A stretch of DNA of 64,000 nucleotides from an uncultured bacterium (GTDB lineage: Bacteria > Bacillota_I > Bacilli_A > RFN20 > CAG-826). The notes beneath the pieces are model-generated. The model saw nothing but the letters and a program-made list of their open reading frames with translations. It was not told the origin of the DNA and searched no databases. The position numbers were made by a program, and so were the translations under genes. Location of the stretch: contig CASEVI010000003.1 of NCBI GenBank assembly GCA_949291375.1, positions 100,137 through 164,136 of the forward strand. The letters run 5' to 3'. Within the stretch, counting starts at the first letter, position 1, and every line of letters begins with the position of its first letter. Of the stretch, positions 45,317 through 54,463 are shown piece by piece.

Positions 45317-46189
45317 TTATTTAATTAAATTATAATTATTATTTTTAATATTTATTTCGCATTTTAAAGGGAATTTACTATCTTTTAAAATTAGTTCGTC
45401 AATGTTTTCAACATCAATTTTACCACTTATTGGGTTTTTAATTGATTTAATATGGCCTTTTAAAGATGCATGAAGATCGCTATATTCAAAAGCTAAATCA
45501 CAATTTTTCAATTCGCAATTAACTAATTGTAAATTTTTACAATAACAAAGAGGTTGCGTGCCCTCTATAACGCAATTTATTAAAGTTAAATTTTCGCTAT
45601 ACCATCCTAAATATTCCCCTTTTATATAAGAATCAGAGACGATTACATTTTTTGAATGCCAAAAAGCATCCTTAGTATCAAAAATTGAATTTTTAATTTC
45701 TAAATCCTCAATATATTGGAAAGAATATTTTCCTTCATAGCGAATATTTTCTAATTGTATATTCTTGCCCATTAAAAAAGCATAGTCACCATTAATTATT
45801 AAAGTATTACCTTTGATATTATTTGATTTCCATCCAAATTCAACAGAATAAATATTGCACCTATTAAGAGAGATATTTTCACATTCTCTTAATGCCTTTA
45901 TTCCAAATACATTAGAATTTTCAATGTCTATATTTTTACTATACCATAAAGCAGCTCGACAATTTGGGGTCATTGTGGAAGATAAAATTGTTACTTTATC
46001 ATCATGCCAAAATGGATATTTTAAATCAAAATAGCAGTCTTTAACGATTATATTATTAGCTTCTTTTAAAGCTGATTCACCACTTTCCTTTCCTACAAAT
46101 AAACAATTTTTGATTGTTACATTTTGAGCATCATATAAAGCTCTTTCTTCTCCAAATCTTTTATTTTCAATTGTCTCGTTCTTTTCCAT
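45317..46189 (-). CDS. DUF3737 beta-helix protein
   Basis: 290 residues made of about 20-residue repeats with alternating N-I/V-x-I/L-x-N/D pattern (F-W-H-D-D, A-L-W-Y-S-K-N, G-W-Y-S-E-N), typical of DUF3737 and a right-handed parallel beta helix. No signal peptide, so cytoplasmic. Overlaps the deaminase gene by 23 nt; the pair shares the promoter at 46623-46651. Function unknown. Confidence 0.85.
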   Translation of the reverse strand: MEKNETIENKRFGEERALYDAQNVTIKNCLFVGKESGESALKEANNIIVKDCYFDLKYPFWHDDKVTILSSTMTPNCRAALWYSKNIDIENSNVFGIKALRECENISLNRCNIYSVEFGWKSNNIKGNTLIINGDYAFLMGKNIQLENIRYEGKYSFQYIEDLEIKNSIFDTKDAFWHSKNVIVSDSYIKGEYLGWYSENLTLINCVIEGTQPLCYCKNLQLVNCELKNCDLAFEYSDLHASLKGHIKSIKNPISGKIDVENIDELILKDSKFPLKCEINIKNNNYNLIK

Positions 46190-46589
46190 CGTTTTCCTCT
46201 TTAATTCTATGTTCCATCCATGTAGAAGGAAGCAGCTCTTTTAGCTTTACTTCTTTTAATCCATCAAGTAATATTGTTGCTTCTAAATTCTCGCGATTAA
46301 CTTCATATATAAACTCACGACATCTACCACAAGGAGGATAAATAATTCCACCTTCATGAACTGCAATAAGTTTTTTAATTTTTGTTTCACCATGTTTTAA
46401 CATATCTGCAATCGCTGCTTGTTCAGCACACATACCTAAGGAGCAAGACAAATCTAGACATAATCCAGTGTAAATATTTCCTTTTTCTGAAAGAATAGCG
46501 CATGCAACTTGTCCATATTCACCATAATTTTCAATATAATGGTGGTCAACTGAATTTAAAGCTATTTCAAATAGTTCCTTATTTTCCAT
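46167..46589 (-). CDS. Cytidine/blasticidin deaminase-like zinc enzyme
   Basis: 140 residues from ATG 46589. Zinc site M-C-A-E-Q-A-A and P-P-C-G-R-C-R-E (C-x-E ... P-C-x2-C) of the CDA family. Likely deaminates cytidine or a related compound; the C-A-E form is used by both cytidine deaminases and blasticidin-S deaminases. Ends with TGA, used here as a normal stop. Confidence 0.82.
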   Translation of the reverse strand: MENKELFEIALNSVDHHYIENYGEYGQVACAILSEKGNIYTGLCLDLSCSLGMCAEQAAIADMLKHGETKIKKLIAVHEGGIIYPPCGRCREFIYEVNRENLEATILLDGLKEVKLKELLPSTWMEHRIKEENDGKERDN

Positions 46590-46622
46590 AATTATCAATC
46601 CTCATTTAAGTTTGGGATTAAA

Positions 46623-46651
46623 ATTATAATTTCAAGAAATATCAATGTCAA
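46623..46651 (-). promoter_or_regulatory. Consensus promoter of the deaminase–DUF3737 operon
   Basis: Perfect TTGACA (46646-46651) and TATAAT (46623-46628) on the minus strand with a 17-nt spacer. The divergent lysR gene suggests control; the 270-bp gap beyond is AT-rich with no gene. Confidence 0.85.
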
Positions 46652-46935
46652 ACATTATATTTTTGATGGTGAAACAATATTCTTTAAATTATTTCTCTAA
46701 AATCTTTAATAAAAAATTAATTTACACTATTAAAAAATCAATTTAAAGAATTTTATTAAATAATTTTTTTAATTAAAAACTAATATTTTTACGACTATCT
46801 TGATATTTTTGAATATTTAAATAAGCACATAAAAATATTTAACTAAAATTATAAAAACATAAATTAACTATGTTAAATATTTATATCGTATATTAAAATA
46901 TAATTAATAGTTATAAATCAGGAGTAGATGATTTT

Positions 46936-47841
46936 ATGGAAATAAGAACTTTAAGATATTTTTTGGCTGTTGCTGAACTAGGAAATATTTCAAAAGCCGC
47001 AATTTTTCTACACACTTCTCAACCAAATATTACAAGACAATTAAAAGATTTGGAATTAGAAATCGGAAAACCTCTGTTTAAGAGAGGAAAAGGCATGATA
47101 TTAACTGAAGATGGGCATTATTTAAAAAATAAGGCAAGACAAATAATTGATTTATTCGACAAAATTGATTCAGATATAAAAATCATAAACATGGATGATA
47201 GTAAAGTGACTGGGACAATCAAGATTGCTGGTGGAGAAAGTTACGCTATGAATATCATTGGAAATGCCTTTAAAAAATTTCACAAAAAATACCCATTGGT
47301 AAAACTTGATATTTATAGCGGATCCACCAATGAAGTTATAAAAAGATTAGAAAAAGGTACTATTGATTTTGGAATATTAATAGAACCTGCACCAATTACT
47401 GAATATAATTTTTTAAAACTTCCATTTTTTAATACATGGGGTATTTTAATGAGAAAGGATAGTGAATTGGCTGGAAGATCATTTATTCTCCCTGAAGACT
47501 TAAATGGCAAACCACTACTTTTATCTAATCCATCAGCACATACAAACATGATAAAAATATGGCTAAATAAAAACCTAAGTGACCTTAACATTGTAGCAAC
47601 TTATAATCTTATTTATAACGCATCAATTTTAGTTAAGGATGGCTTAGGTTATGCTTTTACAATCGATAAATTAATTAATACAACTGGAGAAAGCGAACTA
47701 ACTTTTAGGGAATTAAGACCAAAACTAATTTCTTATCTAGATTTAGTTTGGAAAACTGAAATCGCACTTTCTAAAGCTGCAAGACTTTTCTTAGAAGAAA
47801 TTAAGAAAGAAGTCGTTAAATATGAATCTATTTTAGATTAA
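46936..47841 (+). CDS. LysR-family transcriptional regulator
   Basis: 301 residues: winged HTH at 1-60 (L-G-N-I-S-K-A-A-I-F-L-H-T-S-Q-P-N-I-T-R) and the effector domain from about 90 to 295. Divergent from the deaminase/DUF3737 operon 346 bp away, which is a likely target. An AGGAG site precedes the ATG. Confidence 0.9.
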   Translation: MEIRTLRYFLAVAELGNISKAAIFLHTSQPNITRQLKDLELEIGKPLFKRGKGMILTEDGHYLKNKARQIIDLFDKIDSDIKIINMDDSKVTGTIKIAGGESYAMNIIGNAFKKFHKKYPLVKLDIYSGSTNEVIKRLEKGTIDFGILIEPAPITEYNFLKLPFFNTWGILMRKDSELAGRSFILPEDLNGKPLLLSNPSAHTNMIKIWLNKNLSDLNIVATYNLIYNASILVKDGLGYAFTIDKLINTTGESELTFRELRPKLISYLDLVWKTEIALSKAARLFLEEIKKEVVKYESILD

Positions 47842-48725
47842 TTTTCTCTTTTTTTACCAACAAAGAATAATGCTACCGTTCCTGGGCCGGTATGAGCCCC
47901 AATGGTAGTTCCAATATCGAAAATTTGAACTTTACCCTTCAATTTTGGGAATCTTTCTTCAATTAATTTTTTAACAAGGGCTGCATCTTCTATACATGCT
48001 GAATGAGAAATATAACATTTGCCATCATAATTAGTCCCATCTTTAGCAAATTGTTGCATTATTTCTACTATTCTTAAAATAACTTTCTTTTTTCCAAGAA
48101 CTTTTTCACGAGGAATTAATTTACCTTCATTATTAACATTCATAAGTGGGCAAATATGAAGCATATTTCCAATTGTCCCACTAGTTTTAGAAATTCTTCC
48201 ACCTCTTATAAAAAATGTTAAATCAGTAGAAAAGAACCGGTGATTAATAGTTAGTCTATTCTCAAGTATCCAATCATATATTTCATCAATATTTTTTTTA
48301 GCATCTCTTAAATCTGCAGCTAAATCAACTAATAGGCCATATCCGCTTGAAGCAGCAAGAGAGTCAACTATATATAACTTTCTATCAGGATATTTTTCTT
48401 TTAACATGTCTCTAGCAATACAAGCGCTATTATAAGTTCCACTAATTCCACTTGATAAAGTTAAATGAAGAATATCCTTCCCTTCTTTAAGAAAATTTTC
48501 AAAATAATTCACATATGTATCAACGTTAATTTGTGAAGTTCTAGTCATAACTCCATCAACCATCATTTGATAAAATTGAGACATTGGGATTGTTGTTCCA
48601 AAATCATCAACATGTTCTACATCATCTAAAAAATAATGAAAACATAAATAATGAATATTACGATCTTCAAGGTGTTTTTTAGTTAAATCGGTTGTTGAAC
48701 AGCAACTAATAACAAAATTTTCCAT
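47838..48725 (-). CDS. DegV-family fatty-acid-binding protein
   Basis: 295 residues. S-C-C-S-T-T-D-L at the N-terminus, T-L-S-S-G-I-S-G-T-Y, and G-G-R-I-S. The segment before it reads I-N-H-CGG-F-F-S-T-D-L, where many Firmicutes DegV proteins have H-W-F-T-V-D-D-L; the CGG (48237-48239) therefore most likely encodes Trp. FakB-type proteins carry fatty acids to the FakA kinase for phospholipid synthesis. Tail-to-tail with lysR, overlapping by 4 nt. Confidence 0.88.
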   Translation of the reverse strand: MENFVISCCSTTDLTKKHLEDRNIHYLCFHYFLDDVEHVDDFGTTIPMSQFYQMMVDGVMTRTSQINVDTYVNYFENFLKEGKDILHLTLSSGISGTYNSACIARDMLKEKYPDRKLYIVDSLAASSGYGLLVDLAADLRDAKKNIDEIYDWILENRLTINHRFFSTDLTFFIRGGRISKTSGTIGNMLHICPLMNVNNEGKLIPREKVLGKKKVILRIVEIMQQFAKDGTNYDGKCYISHSACIEDAALVKKLIEERFPKLKGKVQIFDIGTTIGAHTGPGTVALFFVGKKREN

Positions 48726-48794
48726 TTAATACTCCTTCAAAACAAATGTATTATACGCTATTTTTTTAAATATAAAAGAAAAAAGAGCCGAGCA

Positions 48795-49466
48795 CTATTT
48801 ATCTTGGTTCTCGTTAGTTTCAACTTTTTCTGAATTATTTTTCTCTTTTTCCTTTTTATGAATATTGCTTAAAATATCATCAATTTTTGGAAAAATAACT
48901 ATTACAGATTGAATAACAATTCCTATAGCAAGCATAACCAAAATTGGGAAACTAGGAACTAAAAGAAATACCCCAAAAATGACAGACCATAAGACTAATG
49001 ATGTAAAAATTTTAATATATTTATAATATTTTAAGACTACAAGAATGGCTTCAATTAAAAAACATAATCCAGCAATAAATAAGAAAATTGTCCCAGCAAT
49101 AGATTCAGGAGTAATGCCTAAATATTCGAGCAAAGACATAACCAATATCCCAGAAAGAGTAAGTAAAATTAAAATAGTTCCAATAACAAAAGCTAATTTA
49201 AATTTTAAATTTTTCTTTTCTAAAATACGATTTTCTTCATCAGTTATCTTGCTATATTCATGCTCTTGAAATAAATAGTTGACATCTACATCAAAAAATT
49301 CAGCGATTTTATAGAGCATTTCAGCATCTGGCAATGAATCTGCCCTCTCCCATTTTGAAATAGACTTATTTGAATAGCACAATTTGTCTGCAAGTTCGGC
49401 TTGAGTCATGCCTTTTTGTTTTCTTAAACCGCAAATATTCTTTGCGATGATTTCTTTAACATTCAT
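48795..49466 (-). CDS. XRE regulator with membrane domain
   Basis: 223 residues: HTH at residues 6-60 (M-T-Q-A-E-L-A-D-K-L-C-Y-S-N-K-S-I-S-K-W-E-R), then four membrane helices (about 90-190) and a charged tail. A membrane-bound regulator; the signal it senses is unknown. It follows the next gene upstream by 9 nt, so the two may work together. Confidence 0.8.
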   Translation of the reverse strand: MNVKEIIAKNICGLRKQKGMTQAELADKLCYSNKSISKWERADSLPDAEMLYKIAEFFDVDVNYLFQEHEYSKITDEENRILEKKNLKFKLAFVIGTILILLTLSGILVMSLLEYLGITPESIAGTIFLFIAGLCFLIEAILVVLKYYKYIKIFTSLVLWSVIFGVFLLVPSFPILVMLAIGIVIQSVIVIFPKIDDILSNIHKKEKEKNNSEKVETNENQDK

Positions 49467-49475
49467 AATAATTTC

Positions 49476-50267
49476 CTAAACCGCCTTCCTACTCAATTTT
49501 AAAATTCCAAATTCAGAGTTTTCATTTACTGCCACTTTTGAAAGATTTTCATTAAAATTCTTTCTAGCTAAATAAAATATTAATAAAATTAAAGGCATTC
49601 CCAAATTTGTTTCAACACAAGAATTAACGATTAAAGTTTTAATCGAAAGTTCATTCATCGGTCTTATTCCGTTAATTAATAGAGCGAACTCCCATGCTAA
49701 TTGAACCGAAATACCTATTAAATTTAGTGTTAAAATATTAACAAACATTTTCTTTTTTACAAGCATCAATATTATTAAAACTAAATAGGAAACAACTAAC
49801 ACTACTCCCATTAGACCGTGATACTCATTAGTTGTTCTTGATGTTTGAATAATCGCTTCTCCTCCTAATTCAGAAATTGTAGGAGCAACTATCCACCAGC
49901 CAATAATTAAACTTAGCCAAATTTTTAAATATTTATCTTTTGCTAAACAAACCCATATGAATACGAAATTTGTAAAACCATAGGATAAAGACATCCGAGT
50001 AAGTATTAAAAACGTTTCAAAGTTACTCGCAATTTGATTGTTAATTAAAATTACTCTCGAATCGGCTAATAAATAGAATCCGCCATAATCAACAATTAAA
50101 TACAAAATTCCACCAAAAATTCCGAATATAACCGTTTGATATCTTTTTTTATAAAGCAATAAAATTGTAAAAATAATTAAAAAAATTGTATCAATTATTA
50201 TATAAAATAAATTCAAATTTCTTGTCGGAGTTATTTGTTCGATTAAAAATAAAAATTGATTATTCAT
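49476..50267 (-). CDS. Seven-helix membrane protein, unknown
   Basis: 263 residues with about seven hydrophobic helices and no recognised domain. A stretch reads L-I-L-T-CGG-M-S-L-S-Y-G-F-T-N-F-V-F-I-W (CGG at 49995-49997); a Trp within a membrane helix fits better than Arg, so this may be a fifth reassigned codon. In an operon with the membrane-bound XRE regulator; perhaps its sensor partner or target. Confidence 0.6.
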   Translation of the reverse strand: MNNQFLFLIEQITPTRNLNLFYIIIDTIFLIIFTILLLYKKRYQTVIFGIFGGILYLIVDYGGFYLLADSRVILINNQIASNFETFLILTRMSLSYGFTNFVFIWVCLAKDKYLKIWLSLIIGWWIVAPTISELGGEAIIQTSRTTNEYHGLMGVVLVVSYLVLIILMLVKKKMFVNILTLNLIGISVQLAWEFALLINGIRPMNELSIKTLIVNSCVETNLGMPLILLIFYLARKNFNENLSKVAVNENSEFGILKLSRKAV

Positions 50268-50343
50268 AAATACTTACCGAATTAATTATATCTTATTTTA
50301 AAAAATAAAATATCTTATAATTTATAAAACGGAGATTTATTCT

Positions 50344-50904
50344 ATGAGAAAAGACTTTGGTGTAAAAACCTATATTTATCCTCAACCAGTTTTAATTATT
50401 GCCACATATGATGAAAATAGTATTCCAAATGCAATGAATGCTGCATGGGGTGGAATTAGTGAAGAAGATCAAATAACAATTTGCATTTCGCCAGATCATA
50501 AAACAACAAAAAATATTTTACTGAATAAAGCTTTTACAGTTTCTTCAGCAACAAAAAAATATGTTTCAGAATGTGATTATTTTGGTATTGAAAGCGGAAA
50601 TAAAGGAATTAATAAAATCGATAAAGCAAAAATGCACATAACAAAAAGTAAATTTGTTAACGCACCATTAATTGATGAACTGCCTCTTGCTTTAGAATGC
50701 GAATTAATTTCTTATGATGAGCAATCCTGTATTTTAAAAGGCGAAATTATTAATGTATCGATAGACGAATCTATTTTAAATGAAAACAATAAAGTCGACA
50801 TTAATAAGTTTGAACCTATAAGTTTTGATCCAATTAATCTTAAATATTTATTAGTAAAAGACGTCGTTGGCAATGCTTTTAAAGATGGTATTAAAATTAA
50901 ATAG
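50344..50904 (+). CDS. Flavin reductase-like FMN-binding protein
   Basis: 186 residues of the flavoredoxin/flavin reductase fold: P-Q-P-V-L-I-I-A-T-Y-D-E near 15, N-A-A-W-G-G, C-I-S-P-D-H-K-T-T-K, and the S-K-F-V-N-A-P-L-I-D-E-L-P-L-A-L-E-C segment. Binds FMN and passes electrons from NAD(P)H or ferredoxin. First of a three-gene plus-strand run. Confidence 0.85.
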   Translation: MRKDFGVKTYIYPQPVLIIATYDENSIPNAMNAAWGGISEEDQITICISPDHKTTKNILLNKAFTVSSATKKYVSECDYFGIESGNKGINKIDKAKMHITKSKFVNAPLIDELPLALECELISYDEQSCILKGEIINVSIDESILNENNKVDINKFEPISFDPINLKYLLVKDVVGNAFKDGIKIK

Positions 50905-50915
50905 CAAGATTAAAT

Positions 50916-51539
50916 ATGAAAGTTTTATTAATTAACGGGAGTCCCAATAACGATGGTTGTATTAAAACTGCTTTAAATGAAATTTCTAAGACGTTAAACG
51001 AAGAGGGACTAGAAACTGAAATAGTTGATATCGGCGCAAAAGATATTCGTGGTTGGATAGATTGTAAAAAATGCCGTGAAATAGGCAAATGTGTTTTTGA
51101 TGATTTAGTGAATGAACTAGTGAATAAATTAAAAGATAGTGATGGATTGGTTGTTGGTTCTCCTGTATATTTTTCAAACGCTAATGGAAGTTTACTAAAC
51201 CTTTTAACAAGAATGTTTTATTCCTGTAATTTTGAACTTTCTTTTAAAGTTGGAGCTAGCATTGTTTCAGCAAGACGAGCAGGTTGTTCTTCAACATTTG
51301 ATCAATTGAATAAATTCTTTACAATCCGTAATATGCCGATAGTTTCTTCACAATATCGGAACAATGTCCATGGAAATACAAAAGAAGACACTTTAAAAGA
51401 TTTAGAAGGATTACAAACCATGCGAGTTTTAGCAAGAAACATGGCTTTTTTAATTAAATCAATTGCATTAGGAAAAGAAAAATATTTCCCTATAAAAAAA
51501 GAAAATAAAGTTATAACAAATTTTATCGACGGAAAATAA
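50916..51539 (+). CDS. NADPH-dependent FMN reductase / flavodoxin-fold oxidoreductase
   Basis: 207 residues. N-terminal I-N-G-S-P-N-N-D-G FMN phosphate loop, C-x2-C (D-C-K-K-C), G-S-P-V-Y-F, and late P-I-V-S-S-Q-Y-x-N-N-V-H-G. The x is CGG (51357-51359); the family motif is Q-Y-W-N-x-V-H-G, so this codon reads Trp. Reduces quinones or other acceptors. 11 nt after the flavin reductase gene. Confidence 0.88.
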   Translation: MKVLLINGSPNNDGCIKTALNEISKTLNEEGLETEIVDIGAKDIRGWIDCKKCREIGKCVFDDLVNELVNKLKDSDGLVVGSPVYFSNANGSLLNLLTRMFYSCNFELSFKVGASIVSARRAGCSSTFDQLNKFFTIRNMPIVSSQYRNNVHGNTKEDTLKDLEGLQTMRVLARNMAFLIKSIALGKEKYFPIKKENKVITNFIDGK

Positions 51540-51543
51540 TTTA

Positions 51544-52641
51544 ATGAATATTATTTTAAATAAAAAAGAAATACAAAAATACCTAACTACAAAAAAAGAA
51601 AATATTTTAATAGATAATATCCTTAATGATTTTTTTATTAATTTTTCTCCATTTATAAATGAAAATGAATTTTTAAAAACATTTAAAAGCGATTATTATT
51701 CATATTTTTTAGATAAATTAGAAATCGATTTTGCTGACCACGATTTTTATAATTTAGCTAAAAAATATTCATTAGATAAATTTGTTTTGCTTGATGAAAA
51801 CAAGTATCTTTCAAATGAATATTATAAAAGAATTCATCTAAATAAAAATGAATTTAAAGAGGGAGATTTATCATTAAACATAAATTCTTTTAATCCATAT
51901 GAATGTTTTTTATTTAAAGATATAGATGTTCTAAACAACAATTATTATCGAGAAATTAATAATGTTGGTTATTTTAACAAACCATTTAAATATATCGAAA
52001 TAGTTAAAAAAGATGAAGTTTGGATGAGTATTACTCCCCATGAGATTGAAACAATGGAGGAAGATATTAATAAAGTTAAAGGAAATATTTTAGTCCTCGG
52101 TTTAGGCTTAGGATATTTTCCATTTATGAGTTCATTAAAAAAAGATATACCTCATATTGATATCATCGAATTATCTAAAGAAGTCATAACTCTATTTACT
52201 AAATATTTATTTAACCAATTCACTTATAAAGAAAAAATAAGAATAATTCATGAAAATGCTTTATCATTTTTAAAAAATAATGATTTAAATAAATACGATT
52301 ATATTTATATTGATTTATATCATACTTCTTTTGATGCCCTTCCTTTATATTTAAAAATAAAAAATATTTTAACCTATAAAAAATATGATTTAAATAATGC
52401 TCTATTTTGGATTGAAAAATCGATTTTAGCTTATATCCGTCGTATTTTATTAACTTTGATAGAAGAAATAATTAATAAAGTTGATCCAAAAATATATTTA
52501 AAAGCTAAAAATTTAGATGATAAATTAATAAATTATTTTTACTTTTCTTTAAAAAATAAAACAATTTCAACTAAAGAAGAATTAGATAATTTATTAAAAG
52601 ATGAAGAATTAATAAAGCTAATTCTTAATTTTAAAGATTAA
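51544..52641 (+). CDS. SAM-dependent methyltransferase-like protein
   Basis: 365 residues. The middle (about 180-260) has a Rossmann site: I-L-V-L-G-L-G-L-G-Y-F-P, then I-D-I-I-E-L-S-K-E-V and Y-D-Y-I-Y-I-D-L-Y, like spermidine synthase-type folds. N- and C-terminal parts are Lys-rich helices with no match. No clear substrate. 4 nt after the FMN reductase gene. Confidence 0.65.
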   Translation: MNIILNKKEIQKYLTTKKENILIDNILNDFFINFSPFINENEFLKTFKSDYYSYFLDKLEIDFADHDFYNLAKKYSLDKFVLLDENKYLSNEYYKRIHLNKNEFKEGDLSLNINSFNPYECFLFKDIDVLNNNYYREINNVGYFNKPFKYIEIVKKDEVWMSITPHEIETMEEDINKVKGNILVLGLGLGYFPFMSSLKKDIPHIDIIELSKEVITLFTKYLFNQFTYKEKIRIIHENALSFLKNNDLNKYDYIYIDLYHTSFDALPLYLKIKNILTYKKYDLNNALFWIEKSILAYIRRILLTLIEEIINKVDPKIYLKAKNLDDKLINYFYFSLKNKTISTKEELDNLLKDEELIKLILNFKD

Positions 52642-53909
52642 TTGCTTTCATCTTTTTCATAATCTTTCCATCTACCATTATGTAATCGGTGCATTTCTTC
52701 CGTTAATAATAGCCATTTAATTGTCGAATTTCTTTTAGGAAAAAATTCAATAAATTCGCCTTTTAAAAAAGTATAAAATCTTGAAGCATCAGTACACATT
52801 CCATAAGTCGGAGTTTCATTAAAAGATAAAGAAAAGTTGAAAGGGTTATTATTTCTTAATCCTTCAAAAAATATACCATTATGATTAATTTTTAATACAC
52901 CATTTCCTTCAATATTACTCGTTTTTTGATGTTTTAAATATTTGTAATCATCTAAAAAACCAATATCTACTTCTTCTAGAAATTCAAAATCTTTATTTTG
53001 AATTTCTTTTTTTACTTCACTTCTTTCATAATCAAACCATAATTTTGGGTTTTTAAAATATACATTACGTCCATCTTTCACATAAAGTTCATACATATCA
53101 TTCATATAAACTTTATTATGACAAGATGAACATTCAATAAAATCATCTTTAGTAAAATTAAGAAATTCTTTACCACATTTAGGACATTTATATAAAAGTT
53201 GTTCAATATTTTTAATTAAATCTTTTTCTTTATAATGATTTTTCTTAATTTCATTATATTCATAATCATTTGTATAAATTTCTTTATTTAATATAGATGT
53301 TATTTCTTCTTCATTTAATTTATTTAAAGTTTCTACGTCAAATAACTTTTTAAATGAAACTTCAACATTTCCTTTTCGTTCTTTTAAATTATATTTAGGG
53401 GAGACTAAATAAGCTCCTTTTATATTTGCGACATAAACCGGAGCCTTTAAAAACTTTAATAATTTCGCACTTCCTAATGCAACAGGTTGACTTCCTCCAC
53501 TAATTGAAGACATTCCTTCTGGAAAAAGAGTTAATCTTCCGCCTTTATTTATAACTCTTTTCATTTCCATAACTGCATACATATCAGGAGTAAAATTTTT
53601 CTTAGGAATTTCATGAAGTAAAGAAAAAATACCTTTTAAGTGACTTCTAAAAAACTCATTATAACCGGCAACAAAATTAAAAGTGTGTGGTAAAAGTGGG
53701 GTCGCCGTAAATATATAATCCATTCTAGAAGCATGATTACTCAAAAGTATATATGGGCCTTTTTCATTTCTTGGATCATTGATATAAGTTGCTTTTATAT
53801 GATAATTTTTAGCAACAGTAAATTTCCAAAAATAACCTAATAAACAATAAATAAATTTATTAGGTGGAGTTATTTTCTTTTTCTTCAATTTAGTCTCTAT
53901 TTTTTCCAT
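52638..53909 (-). CDS. plsC: 1-acyl-glycerol-3-phosphate acyltransferase-like protein with zinc ribbon
   Basis: 423 residues. PlsC core: N-H-A-S-R-M-D (H-x4-D catalytic) near 58 and F-P-E-G-M-S near 133. After 210 comes an extra region with C-P-K-C ... C-S-S-C (zinc ribbon, about 240-265) and a C-terminal beta-rich part. Makes phosphatidic acid at the membrane; the ribbon extension is seen in some Firmicutes. DegV/FakB at 47.8 kb is in the same pathway. Confidence 0.8.
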   Translation of the reverse strand: MEKIETKLKKKKITPPNKFIYCLLGYFWKFTVAKNYHIKATYINDPRNEKGPYILLSNHASRMDYIFTATPLLPHTFNFVAGYNEFFRSHLKGIFSLLHEIPKKNFTPDMYAVMEMKRVINKGGRLTLFPEGMSSISGGSQPVALGSAKLLKFLKAPVYVANIKGAYLVSPKYNLKERKGNVEVSFKKLFDVETLNKLNEEEITSILNKEIYTNDYEYNEIKKNHYKEKDLIKNIEQLLYKCPKCGKEFLNFTKDDFIECSSCHNKVYMNDMYELYVKDGRNVYFKNPKLWFDYERSEVKKEIQNKDFEFLEEVDIGFLDDYKYLKHQKTSNIEGNGVLKINHNGIFFEGLRNNNPFNFSLSFNETPTYGMCTDASRFYTFLKGEFIEFFPKRNSTIKWLLLTEEMHRLHNGRWKDYEKDESN

Positions 53910-53957
53910 AAACTTCTTTTTTATTATTATAAATAAAAAATAATTAAAACAACAAAA

Positions 53958-54428
53958 CTATTCGATGAACATATCTTCGATACTTAAAAAATCATCCTCT
54001 TTTAGTTTGCTTTTTAATTCACTCTTCTTAATTAGTTTAAAATGTTCATACATAAAAGAAGGTGAAACCATACACCCAACAAGGGTAAACGTTTCTCCGA
54101 TATATTTAGACCCAAAAATATGTCCTTTTTTAACTAAATATTGAGGAAATTCATTTTCTTTAAGCCCAATTTTTATAGTCTTAATATTAAACTTCTCATC
54201 TATATCGATAATCGTACATGAATCGCCACCTTGATAATACCAAAGTTCATCCTCTTCAAGAACATGTAGATGTGAAATATCATTTTTCCCTAATAAAAAC
54301 AAAATTGAGGAATATAAAGTTTGATTTGTTGATAGATATTTAACATCACTTTTAAATGTTTCAACAAAATATCCGCCTTCTGGATGTGGTTCCATTTTAA
54401 ACTTTTTAATTAAGACTTCTTTTTTCAT
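53958..54428 (-). CDS. Cupin protein (DUF985)
   Basis: 156 residues. N-terminal P-H-P-E-G-G-Y-F-V-E-T, S-H-L-H-V-L-E-E-D-E-L-W-Y-Y-Q-G-G, and L-V-G-C-M-V-S-P: the DUF985 form of the cupin fold. Metal site His/Glu likely; function unknown. Confidence 0.88.
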   Translation of the reverse strand: MKKEVLIKKFKMEPHPEGGYFVETFKSDVKYLSTNQTLYSSILFLLGKNDISHLHVLEEDELWYYQGGDSCTIIDIDEKFNIKTIKIGLKENEFPQYLVKKGHIFGSKYIGETFTLVGCMVSPSFMYEHFKLIKKSELKSKLKEDDFLSIEDMFIE

Positions 54429-54463
54429 ATTTTATATCCTTTTTTAAATTATATTTTGTTTTT

